Positions 17,024-26,413 of a stretch of 62,015 nucleotides of DNA are shown here, one piece after another (within the stretch, counting starts at the first letter, position 1; each line of letters begins with the position of its first letter). Source of the stretch: Firmicutes bacterium AM41-11 (GTDB lineage: Bacteria > Bacillota_I > Bacilli_A > Erysipelotrichales > Erysipelotrichaceae); contig QUIQ01000009.1 of assembly GCA_003480165.1 (NCBI GenBank), positions 1 to 62,015 on the forward strand, given 5' to 3'. The position numbers were made by a program, and so were the translations under genes. A model generated the notes under the pieces. The model was given only the letters and a program-made list of their open reading frames with translations. It made no database searches and had not been told where the DNA came from.

Positions 17024-17056
17024 AAAAACATGCTCAAAACAAAAAGTCAGAGCATG
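17024..17056 (-). terminator. Expression-platform terminator of FMN riboswitch 2
   Basis: On the minus strand CATGCTC (from 17056) pairs with GAGCATG (to 17029), followed by TTTTTCTTTTTC, between the aptamer and ribU copy 2. Confidence 0.8.
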
Positions 17057-17105
17057 TCCAATTCAAAAAATAGGTTACACAAAAAAACATAACCGCTTGA
17101 TGGAA

Positions 17106-17213
17106 TCTTCTTTCATCCAGACTTTACTGTTGCTACCGTAATTTCAACGGTTCTGCCCGAAGGCTTGCGGAGTTTACCGCCAGTCGAGAATTTCACTCTG
17201 CCCTGAAGATTTT
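17106..17213 (-). ncRNA. FMN riboswitch (RFN element) 2
   Basis: Minus-strand sequence contains ATCTTCAGGGCAGAGTGAAA, TTCTCGACTGGCGGTAAA, CTCCGCAAGCC, a variable stem, ACGGTAGCAACAGTAAAGTC and TGGATGAAAGAAGAT, the full RFN consensus. With the downstream terminator it should repress ribU copy 2 and the split-barrel gene when FMN is plentiful. Confidence 0.96.
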
Positions 17214-17226
17214 GATTTGTAGCCTA

Positions 17227-17256
17227 ATCATACCTATTCGTAGTGTTTTTTGTCAA
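17227..17256 (-). promoter_or_regulatory. Promoter of FMN riboswitch 2 operon
   Basis: Minus strand TTGACA (17256-17251), 18-nt spacer, TATGAT (17232-17227), just upstream of the aptamer. Confidence 0.8.
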
Positions 17257-17310
17257 TAATGACTGCATTTTTCATGAGTTGATAGTGTATAATTTTTTTA
17301 ATGAAAAAAT

Positions 17311-17363
17311 TGAAAACGGTTAACTGACAAAAGTGATTGAAATGTGATTGAAACAAGTATAAA
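17311..17363 (+). promoter_or_regulatory. ATP synthase upstream region: cre-like half and possible -10
   Basis: TGAAAACGGTTAAC at 17311-17324 matches the catabolite-responsive element consensus TGWAANCGNTNWCA at all but the last two positions. TATAAA at 17358-17363 could be the -10, with GATTGA 17 nt upstream as a poor -35. A further TATAAT is at 17288-17293. Confidence 0.35.
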
Positions 17364-17415
17364 GTACTTTCTGTAAAAAAACAAAACGTGTACTTGTATT
17401 AACCCGCGAGGAGGC

Positions 17416-17464
17416 AGGGCAGTCACGGATTAATCCGTATTGTCGTGCCCTTTTTGTTTTTTTT
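17416..17464 (+). terminator. Terminator-like hairpin in the atp operon leader
   Basis: AGGGCA (17416-17421) pairs with TGCCCT (17446-17451) enclosing the palindrome ACGGATTAATCCGT, followed by TTTTTGTTTTTTTT. No plus-strand gene ends here (the upstream genes run leftwards), so this hairpin lies inside the leader of the ATP synthase operon and looks like an attenuator. Confidence 0.6.
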
Positions 17465-17488
17465 GAAAGGAGGAACATCGTATAAAAA

Positions 17489-18169
17489 ATGGAAGAGTTT
17501 ACCAAGGAACTGCTAGAACAGTTAAACGTTAAGACAGTCTTTACAATTGGACCGTTTGCGATTTCCGAATCGGTTGTGGTTTCCTGGATTGTTATGGCTG
17601 TATTAATTATTGGATCGATTTGGTTGACCCGAGGATTAAAAGTACATAATCCTGGGAAGAAACAGTTGGTTGCCGAAACGATTGTTTCTTGGTTGGACAA
17701 CTTTACCCAGTCGATGCTAGGAGAAAATGGAAAGGAATACAGTGGCTATATAGCGACCGTGCTTCTCTATATTGGATTTTCTAACATCATTGGCGTATTT
17801 GGTTTTAAACCGCCGACCAAAGATATGTGTGTCACCATTGCCTTATCTTTGATGAGTATTGTTTTAATAGAGGTCAGTGGTGTCAGGGCCAAAGGTATGA
17901 AAGGTTGGTTAAAGAGTTTTACTCAACCTATTGCGGTTGTAACTCCCATCAATATTCTTGAATTAGTGACTAGACCATTGTCTTTATGTATGCGTCTATT
18001 TGGAAATGTATTAGGTGCTTTTGTCATCATGGAATTAATCAAGATGGTGGTACCCGTATTTGTACCAATGGTATTTAGTTTGTATTTTGACTTTTTTGAT
18101 GGCTTGATACAAGCCTATGTATTTGTATTTTTAACATCATTATTTATTGCCGAAGCAACGGAAGTATAG
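17489..18169 (+). CDS. atpB: ATP synthase Fo subunit a
   Basis: Membrane stator subunit forming the ion half-channels, 226 residues with several hydrophobic segments. TRPLSLCMRLFGNVLGAF contains the essential arginine (in RLFGN) that contacts the c ring, and FVFLTSLFIAEATEV is the family C-terminus. ATG 17489 is the first possible start (an in-frame TAA lies two codons upstream), but AAGGAGG is 15 nt away, an unusually long gap that suggests modest initiation or leader folding. First gene of an operon running to atpC. Confidence 0.95.
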   Translation: MEEFTKELLEQLNVKTVFTIGPFAISESVVVSWIVMAVLIIGSIWLTRGLKVHNPGKKQLVAETIVSWLDNFTQSMLGENGKEYSGYIATVLLYIGFSNIIGVFGFKPPTKDMCVTIALSLMSIVLIEVSGVRAKGMKGWLKSFTQPIAVVTPINILELVTRPLSLCMRLFGNVLGAFVIMELIKMVVPVFVPMVFSLYFDFFDGLIQAYVFVFLTSLFIAEATEV

Positions 18170-18180
18170 GAGGAAATAAC

Positions 18181-18402
18181 ATGAGTGTAACAGCAATTGG
18201 AGTTGGATTAGCAGCATTAGCTGTAATTGGTGGAGGTCTTGGAATTGGTGTAGCCACTTCTAGTGCCGTAAAAGCCATTGCGCAACAACCAGAAGCCGAC
18301 GGAAAAATTATGCGTACTTTACTTTTAGGAGCTGCCTTAGCAGAAGCAACTGCTATTTATGGTTTCGTTTTAGGTATTTTAATTATTTTGATGCTTAAGT
18401 AG
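18181..18402 (+). CDS. atpE: ATP synthase Fo subunit c
   Basis: Two-helix proteolipid of 73 residues that forms the rotor ring: glycine-rich helix 1 (GVGLAALAVIGGGLGIG), polar loop AQQPEADG, and helix 2 with the ion-carrying Glu55 in GAALAEATAIYGF. In sodium-coupled rings such as Ilyobacter, Gln32 and Ser66 are sodium ligands; the corresponding positions here are Ile22 and Ala56, so I infer proton coupling. Placed 11 nt after atpB behind AGGAGG. Confidence 0.96.
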   Translation: MSVTAIGVGLAALAVIGGGLGIGVATSSAVKAIAQQPEADGKIMRTLLLGAALAEATAIYGFVLGILIILMLK

Positions 18403-18419
18403 AAAGGAATAAAGGAATT

Positions 18420-18884
18420 ATGCTAAGGATTGATTCCAATATTATTTGGACAATTGTTAACTTGCTGATTCTTTACGCATGTATGATGCGTTTTCTTTTT
18501 AAACCGGTTCGAAATATTCTCGCAAAACGAAAAGAAGAAATAGATGCATCTTTTGCAGATGTGAAGAAACAAAAAGAGCAAGCTCAAGAATATAAAGATC
18601 AAGCCGAAAAAGAATTGCAGGCAATCCAGGCGAACCATGATAAAGAAATGGCTGATGCCCGTATTAAAGCAAGCCACGAATACGAAAAGATTCTTGCTGA
18701 AGCCAACGCAAAATCGGATGAAATCTTAGAAGAAGCTCGTCAAAAAACCGCTGCCGTGGCTCGTGAAGAAAAAGCGAGAGCAAAGAGTGAAATCGCTGAT
18801 TTGATCAGTGAAGCAGCAGAAAAGATGTCTGGCTCAAAAGCCGATGAACAATTATATGATGAATTCTTAAATGATATGAAATAG
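18420..18884 (+). CDS. atpF: ATP synthase Fo subunit b
   Basis: Peripheral stalk subunit, 154 residues: one N-terminal transmembrane helix (IIWTIVNLLILYACMMRFLF) then a long charged, Ala/Glu/Lys-rich coiled coil (about 33-140) ending in SEIADLISEAAEKMSG. Length is normal for b. In ordinary operons b is followed by delta; here the next gene starts after 12 nt and is the delta/alpha fusion, so b must dock onto that protein. Confidence 0.95.
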   Translation: MLRIDSNIIWTIVNLLILYACMMRFLFKPVRNILAKRKEEIDASFADVKKQKEQAQEYKDQAEKELQAIQANHDKEMADARIKASHEYEKILAEANAKSDEILEEARQKTAAVAREEKARAKSEIADLISEAAEKMSGSKADEQLYDEFLNDMK

Positions 18885-18896
18885 AGGGGGAAAACG

Positions 18897-20644
18897 ATGG
18901 AACAGATTTTACATGCAACACTTCGTTGTGTAACCCCACCAAACGAAGCACAATTGGAAAAAATGAAAGCTTTCTTAGCCGAACATTACCACTGTGATTC
19001 TGTGGAGCTGGAAATCAAACAAGATCCTTCTGTTCGTGGTGGTTTTGTTTTGAATGCAGGCAATGACGAATACGATTGGTCTATGCGTTCAAGACAAGAA
19101 AGATTGAATGATCAAATTAAAAAAGCCCGTGATGAAGCCATTCAAATGGATAAAAGCGGTTCTTTGATGTCCATTCTAAAAGAAGCCGTTGAACAATTTG
19201 AAGATTCAGCTACGAAAAATGAAGTCGGATTTGTCGATACCGTTGGTGATGGTATTGCTACAATATCTGGCTTAGAACATGCCATGTATGGTGAAGTTGT
19301 CGTTTTCGAAAATGGAACTAAAGGTATGGTACAAGATATTACCGAAGACGGGATCGGGGTCATCTTATTTGACCAGGAAGGAACCATTGGTCAGGGAACC
19401 AAAGTTTCCCGTACCAAAAGACAAGCTGGTATGCCAGTCAGTGATGCCTTTTTAGGCCGTGTTGTCGATCCATTAGGAAATCCGATTGATGGATTAGGAC
19501 CTATTGATGCCAAAGAGATGCGTCCAGTTGAAGAACCGGCACCAAGCATTATTGATCGTAAACCCGTTACAACCCCAATGGAAACGGGAATCCTTGCGAT
19601 TGATTCAATGTTCCCTATTGGACGTGGACAACGTGAATTGATTATCGGAGACCGGCAAACCGGAAAAACATCGATTGCCTTAGATACGATTTTGAACCAA
19701 AAAGGTAAACGCTGTATCTGTATTTATGTCTCTATTGCTCAAAAAGCTAGTACAGTGGCTAACTTAGTCAATACCTTAAAGAAAAATGATGCAATGGATT
19801 ATACCATTGTCGTTACTTCAACAGCTGCCGATGCTGCAAGTTTACAATACATTGCTCCCTATTCGGCAACAAGTTTGGCAGAATACTTTATGCATCAGGG
19901 TAAGGATGTTTTGGTTGTCTATGATGATTTATCCAAACATGCCGTAGCCTATCGTACGATTTCGTTATTGTTAGGACGAAGCCCAGGACGTGAAGCATAT
20001 CCTGGAGATGTCTTCTATTTACATTCTCGTCTACTAGAACGAAGTGCCCGTTTATCCAATGAAAAAGGTGGCGGTTCGATTACTGCCTTACCAATCATTG
20101 AAACTCAGGATGGAGACGTTAGTGCATATATTCCAACCAATGTCATCTCTATTACCGATGGACAGATTTTCTTGGAAAGTGATTTATTCTTTGAAGGTCA
20201 GCGACCAGCCGTCAATGTCGGATTATCCGTCAGCCGTGTTGGTGGTGCAGCCCAAACCAAAGCCATGAAAAAGGCTTCGGGATCTTTACGTATTGATTTA
20301 GCGCAATATCGTGAGATGAAAGAATTTACCCAGTTCGCATCAGACTTAGATGAAACTACGAAAAAGCAGTTGCAACATGGTCGAGTATTAATGGAATTAT
20401 TGAAACAACCATTGAATCATCCTATGAGTCAAGCAGATCAAGTTATGGCTTTAGTTGTTGCGGATGCTAATTTATTGAATGATGTAGATCCGGAACTTGT
20501 CAAAGATGAAGAAATGAAATTATTGGCATGGCTCAATGAAAAGCACAGTGAATTTGCCAGTGAATTAAATACAACCCAAGTATTAGATGATAACTTGAAA
20601 GATCGTATTATTGCGGCTGCAAAAGAATATCGAGGGCAAAAATA

Positions 20645-20645
<1 letters not shown>
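18897..20645 (+). CDS. atpA: ATP synthase F1 alpha with N-terminal delta C-terminal-domain-like fusion
   Basis: The 582-residue product is about 80 longer than normal alpha. Residues from about 92 on are a complete alpha: N-terminal helix, beta barrel, Walker A GDRQTGKT (251-258), VVYDDLSKHAVAYR, GRSPGREAYPGD and the arginine-finger segment SVSRVGGAAQTKAM. Residues 1-75 instead resemble the C-terminal domain of delta/OSCP: a beta strand LHATLRCVTPP, helix NEAQLEKMKAFLAEHY, DPSVRGGFVLNAG (43-55) and WSMRSRQERLNDQI (61-74). No gene for the delta N-terminal domain occurs between atpF and here. Internal Met84 and Met91 have no convincing ribosome sites, so the fusion is probably translated whole, placing three delta-like domains per F1. 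The alpha call is certain; the delta homology is strong by motif. Confidence 0.93.
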
Positions 20646-22953
<2,308 letters not shown>

Positions 22954-22955
22954 TT

Positions 22956-23369
22956 ATGGCAGAATTGTTCGATTTAAAGATTTTGGCTAGTGAACATGTC
23001 TTCTATGACGGAAAGGCCCAAGTCTTAACCGTTCATACCCCAGAAGGCAGCAAGCAGTTTCTAGCCCATCACTTAAAGAGTATTTATGCCCTTACCCCAG
23101 GTGAACTAAAGATTCGTAAAGAAGATGGTTCAGAAATCGAAGTGGTTGGTGGTATGGGTACCATGATCTTTACTAACAATCAAGCCGAAGTCCTTTTGGA
23201 TACTTGTGAAACGCAAGAAGAGCTAGATAAGCGTAGAGCAAGTGAAGCTTTGGAAAGAGCCAAAGAAAGAATGCGTCAAAAGAAATCCATGCGCGAATAC
23301 AAAATGTCCCAAGCCGCAATGGCTCGTGCCTTAGCGCGTTTGCAGTTTAAAGACAAAGATATTCATTAA
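22956..23369 (+). CDS. atpC: ATP synthase F1 subunit epsilon
   Basis: Rotor-associated regulatory subunit, 137 residues: N-terminal beta sandwich (FDLKILASEHVFYDGKAQVL, HTPEGSKQFLAHHLKSIYAL) and a C-terminal two-helix region (SEALERAKERMRQKK, AAMARALARLQF) that can extend along gamma to inhibit ATP hydrolysis. Last gene of the operon, 2 nt after atpD; terminator at 23367. Confidence 0.95.
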   Translation: MAELFDLKILASEHVFYDGKAQVLTVHTPEGSKQFLAHHLKSIYALTPGELKIRKEDGSEIEVVGGMGTMIFTNNQAEVLLDTCETQEELDKRRASEALERAKERMRQKKSMREYKMSQAAMARALARLQFKDKDIH

Positions 23370-23396
23370 GATAGGAATGCAAATTTCTATCTTTTC
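23367..23396 (+). terminator. Terminator of ATP synthase operon
   Basis: AAGATAG / CTATCTT stem followed by TTTCTTG, overlapping the atpC stop codon. Confidence 0.7.
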
Positions 23397-23456
23397 TTGT
23401 GCATTGTGTTTTATCCATGAACAGAATATTGTACAATGTCTATAGGTGGTGGTTAT

Positions 23457-24665
23457 ATGCAGAGTATAAGACAGATTTATAAAATTGGTCCTGGACCCAG
23501 TAGTTCACATACCTTTGGCCCTATGATGGCTGCTAAATATATGTTGGAACAATATCCACAAGCTATGCAATTTGATGTTTCACTATTTGGTTCTTTGGCT
23601 TTAACCGGCAAAGGCCATTTGACCGATAAAATTATTGAGAAAACATTTCATCCTATTCCTTGTACGATTCACTTTGATATCAAAAAAGAAGTGGATCATC
23701 CCAATACCATGATTATTACCGCTTATGGGAAACAAGAAGTCATTGGGCAACACACCTTTGTTTCCATTGGTGGCGGGAAAATTGAAATTGATGGGAAGAA
23801 GAATGCGGATGAACCCGATATCTATACGCTGACAACCATGGATGCGATTCAAGCCTATTGTCATCAACATCACATCCGCCTGGATCAATACATCGATCAG
23901 GTAGAAGGTTTAGAATTTGATAAGTATATGCATAAGATTTTTAGTCAGATGTTAAAGACGGTCAATACTGGTTTAAAGCGAACCGGTGTTTTACCAGGAA
24001 GTCTAAAAATTGAACGCATTGCCCATGCGCTATATCAATCGGCCCATAGTTGCGATGATCCCCAAGATACCAATAGTTTGTTGCTGGCAAGCTATGCCTA
24101 TGCTGCCAATGAACAAAATGCCAGTGGCGGAATTGTCGTAACCGCACCAACCATGGGTAGTTGTGGGGTTTTACCAAGCCTGGTTTATCATTTTTATCAT
24201 GACTTAAAATACCCGAAACAAACCATCCTGCAAGGTTTAAAAGTAGCTGGCTTAATTGGTAACTTGGTACAGACAAACGCAACCATTTCTGGCGCTAAAG
24301 CCGGCTGTCAAGCTGAAGTAGGAGCTGCTTGTGCAATGGGTGCAGCCTTTGTAGCCAGCTGCCAGTTCCAAACCAATGAACAAATTGAATGTGCAGCCGA
24401 AATTGGCCTGGAACATCATTTAGGTTTAACCTGTGATCCAGTGGGTGGCTATGTGATGATTCCTTGCATTGAAAGAAATGCGGTCGCAGCCCAACGTAGT
24501 ATCGATGCTGCCCGTCTAGCCAAATATTTACGCAATGTAAAAAAGAATCGCGTTAGTCTAGATATGGTTATCCAAACGATGAATCTAACCGGAAAGAAAT
24601 TGCCGATTGAATTAAAGGAAAGTGCGTTAGGCGGTTTAGCCGTCGTAGTTCCCGATAAACAATAA
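23457..24665 (+). CDS. sdaA: L-serine dehydratase, single-chain iron-sulfur type
   Basis: Deaminates L-serine to pyruvate using a [4Fe-4S] cluster. The 402 residues join the beta-type domain (IRQIYKIGPGPSSSHTFGP) to the alpha-type domain (NASGGIVVTAPTMGSCGVLP, GAKAGCQAEVGAACAMGAA, LTCDPVGGYVMIPCIERNA), with cysteines in GSCG, AGCQ and LTCD available as cluster ligands. An ATG at 23436 overlaps the candidate -10 box TACAAT, so I chose ATG 23457 behind AGGTGGTGG. Pyruvate produced here feeds the same pool as malic enzyme and pyruvate carboxylase. Confidence 0.94.
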   Translation: MQSIRQIYKIGPGPSSSHTFGPMMAAKYMLEQYPQAMQFDVSLFGSLALTGKGHLTDKIIEKTFHPIPCTIHFDIKKEVDHPNTMIITAYGKQEVIGQHTFVSIGGGKIEIDGKKNADEPDIYTLTTMDAIQAYCHQHHIRLDQYIDQVEGLEFDKYMHKIFSQMLKTVNTGLKRTGVLPGSLKIERIAHALYQSAHSCDDPQDTNSLLLASYAYAANEQNASGGIVVTAPTMGSCGVLPSLVYHFYHDLKYPKQTILQGLKVAGLIGNLVQTNATISGAKAGCQAEVGAACAMGAAFVASCQFQTNEQIECAAEIGLEHHLGLTCDPVGGYVMIPCIERNAVAAQRSIDAARLAKYLRNVKKNRVSLDMVIQTMNLTGKKLPIELKESALGGLAVVVPDKQ

Positions 24666-24702
24666 TTTTACGAAGAATTGATAGGAGCCATATATCCTTT
24701 TG

Positions 24703-24745
24703 ATATCCATTCTCCATAATGAAGACAAAGGAGAGGAATGGATAT
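24703..24745 (+). promoter_or_regulatory. Hairpin occluding the ribosome site of the small peptide gene
   Basis: ATATCCATT (24703-24711) is perfectly complementary to AATGGATAT (24737-24745), and CTCC (24712-24715) to GGAG (24730-24733), with a 14-nt loop and a 3-nt bulge. The right arm contains the Shine-Dalgarno sequence and reaches into the start codon at 24744. Confidence 0.6.
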
Positions 24746-24857
24746 GAACCTAGATTGTTTGAATTACCTCTTTCTTCTGTTTTCCATTGTAGTATGTATT
24801 GTTCTAGTTGCTTACTACACAAAAGCAGAAGAAAAACTTACGACAAATCATTTGTAG
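24744..24857 (+). CDS. 37-residue hydrophobic peptide, possible type I toxin-like
   Basis: Starts MNLDCLNYLFLL, has one strongly hydrophobic segment (about residues 7-25, through FSIVVCIVLVAYY) and a short charged tail KAEEKLTTNHL. AAAGGAGAGG lies 7 nt upstream, and a terminator directly follows at 24861. Size, single membrane span, charged tail and occluded ribosome site resemble the Fst/BsrG/TxpA class of type I toxins, but no family match is claimed and no antisense RNA promoter was proven. It could be an ordinary small membrane protein. The gene sits in a decayed interval between serine dehydratase and a MATE remnant. Confidence 0.5.
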   Translation: MNLDCLNYLFLLFSIVVCIVLVAYYTKAEEKLTTNHL

Positions 24858-24860
24858 AAA

Positions 24861-24896
24861 AAGAAGCGTCCGATGTATATAGATGCTTCTTTTTTA
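24861..24896. terminator. Terminator after the small peptide gene
   Basis: AAGAAGCGTC (24861-24870) pairs with GATGCTTCTT (24882-24891), followed by TTTTTATT; the complementary strand also has a U-rich exit. Confidence 0.8.
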
Positions 24897-25203
24897 TTGC
24901 ACCGTTGGTGAAATATGAATGCATTTACTTATACAATAAGACGGTAATTGAAGTTTTGGGCCAGTTGTTAGATTCTGTTCATGGAGAATATGCTTCTTTG
25001 ATCATGAATCTGATCAAATATGGGATAGCGACAGAGAACAATGCCAGAATATGGTAGACAGAATGAAAAAGAATTAAACCGTATAGCTTAAGAAACTAGT
25101 AAACAGTTGAAGCAGATAAAGGATAAGACCAAGTAGCCTTCCCTTTAAAGCTTCGGCTTTATTTCATTCAAAATGGTTTAGTACTACAAAACGTTAAAAA
25201 TTA
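24897..25203. other. Degenerate intergenic interval
   Basis: About 300 nt with scattered stops in all frames. One frame (about 24936-25057) reads like former coding sequence (VIEVLGQLLDSVHGEYAS, LIKYGIATENNARIW) but has no recognisable family or start. A small AAAGC-TTCG-GCTTT hairpin is at 25147-25160. It probably marks deletion of the front of the MATE gene that follows. Confidence 0.5.
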
Positions 25204-25724
25204 AGGGTGTCAAAAGCGGCTATGGGGTAGCGAGTAAAATTGTAAACTTTACGATGTTAGTGCCAAGTTCTTTAATGCAGTCTATGGCTTCCTTTGTCTC
25301 CCAAAATGTAGGCGCCGGGCAAGAAAAACGTGCCAAACAGGCTATGTTTACGGGAATTGGCATTGGACTTAGTATTGGATGTTTAGTCTTTATCCTTGTC
25401 TTCTTTAAAGGAAATATTCTAACCGGTTTATTTACCACGAATGCGATTATTGTGCAAAAAGGCTATGCCCCTGAAACGATTGTGACAGCCATTCTATTTA
25501 GTATGGTTGGTTATTTCAATGGACATGATAAAACCGTATGGGTGATGATTCAGGGTTTGATCCAGACTTTACTGGTGCGTCTTCCCTTGGCTTATGTGAT
25601 GAGTATTCAACCGCATGCCAGCTTGACCAAGATTGGTTTAGCAGCACCCATTGCCACTATGGTTGGAATTGTTTTAAATGTTCTTTTCGTTCTTTTTATG
25701 AATCGCAGAAAGAATGAAATTTAG
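25204..25724 (+). pseudogene. 5'-truncated MATE efflux protein remnant
   Basis: From about 25204 the frame encodes GVKSGYGVASKIVNFTMLVP, SSLMQSMASFVSQNVGAGQ and further hydrophobic helices to MNRRKNEI, matching the C-terminal third or so of MATE (NorM/DinF-type) multidrug antiporters. The upstream frame ends in a stop near 25180, and a functional protein would need about 450 residues. The first internal ATG (25254) has no ribosome site. An intact MATE gene is at 45919-47259, but the two differ in sequence at the comparable QN(V/Y)GA region, so this is not a copy of it. Confidence 0.75.
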
Positions 25725-25749
25725 GTCAATGCATATTGACCTTTTTTTT
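25723..25749 (+). terminator. Terminator of the MATE remnant
   Basis: AGGTCAAT GCAT ATTGACCT hairpin and a T8 run overlapping the stop codon. Confidence 0.85.
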
Positions 25750-25794
25750 CTATTAAGTGGTATAATGCAACAAAGAATTTTAGGAGGATGCAAA

Positions 25795-26298
25795 ATGCAA
25801 GAACGTTATGCAATCTGTTTTTCAAGTAAAACAGGGAATACCGAAGCACTCGCAAAAGTGGTTCAAGAAACTTTGCCAGAAGAAAGCTGTGCCTATTATG
25901 GTAGCGTAGATCAGGCACCTGATAATGCAGAAATTTATTATGTGGGTTTTTGGACGGATAAAGGCACAGCCGATGCAGCGAGTTTAGCTTTTTTAAAGAC
26001 CTTACATAAAAAACAGATCTTCTTGTTTGGAACCGCAGGATTTGGTGGTAGTGAAGCCTATTTTCAAAAGATTTTAGATCAAGTGAAAGAATCCATTGAT
26101 TCCAGTAATACCGTCATTGGTCAATTTATGTGTCAGGGGCGTATGCCTCAGTCGGTTCGCGATCGCTATGTGAAAATGCGGGATGCAAACAATACGCAAT
26201 TGAATTGGGATGCAATGATTCAAAATTTTGATCAAGCCTGTGCACATCCAAATTCAGATGATTTTGCACAATTGAAACAAATGCTAACAAAAAAATAG
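25795..26298 (+). CDS. Flavodoxin family protein
   Basis: A 167-residue flavodoxin-fold protein. The phosphate-binding loop near the N-terminus, FSSKTGNTEALAK, is the family hallmark for FMN, followed by YYVGFWTDKGTADAASLAFL and LFGTAGFGGSEAYF, the other FMN-contacting loops. The C-terminal segment (CQGRMPQSVRDRYVKM) is typical of short flavodoxin-like electron carriers in gut Firmicutes, some of which partner with reductases such as bilirubin reductase; that link is only a possibility here. Start chosen at ATG 25795, 7 nt behind AGGAGG; a longer in-frame start at 25714 lies inside the MATE remnant. TATAAT at 25761-25766 is its likely -10. Confidence 0.88.
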   Translation: MQERYAICFSSKTGNTEALAKVVQETLPEESCAYYGSVDQAPDNAEIYYVGFWTDKGTADAASLAFLKTLHKKQIFLFGTAGFGGSEAYFQKILDQVKESIDSSNTVIGQFMCQGRMPQSVRDRYVKMRDANNTQLNWDAMIQNFDQACAHPNSDDFAQLKQMLTKK

Positions 26299-26312
26299 GC
26301 AGATTGTATGAA

Positions 26313-26342
26313 TTGTCAATAAAACGTAAGCGCTTTTATGGT
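26313..26342 (+). promoter_or_regulatory. Promoter with cre-like spacer upstream of CHAP hydrolase
   Basis: TTGTCA (26313-26318), 18-nt spacer, TATGGT (26337-26342). CGTAAGCGCTTTTA at 26325-26338 fits the cre consensus except at two positions and lies between the two boxes, so CcpA repression is plausible. Confidence 0.4.
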
Positions 26343-26413
26343 AAAATTGGCCTAGACAGACAAAAAATGAATTAAATACAGTCTTTCTGATGACAAAGAA
26401 AGAAGGAATTCCA

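Noticed and set aside
24719..25057. 112-codon plus-strand ORF over the micro-peptide region
   Set aside because: It runs in another frame through a terminator hairpin and has no ribosome site; the 37-residue frame fits better.
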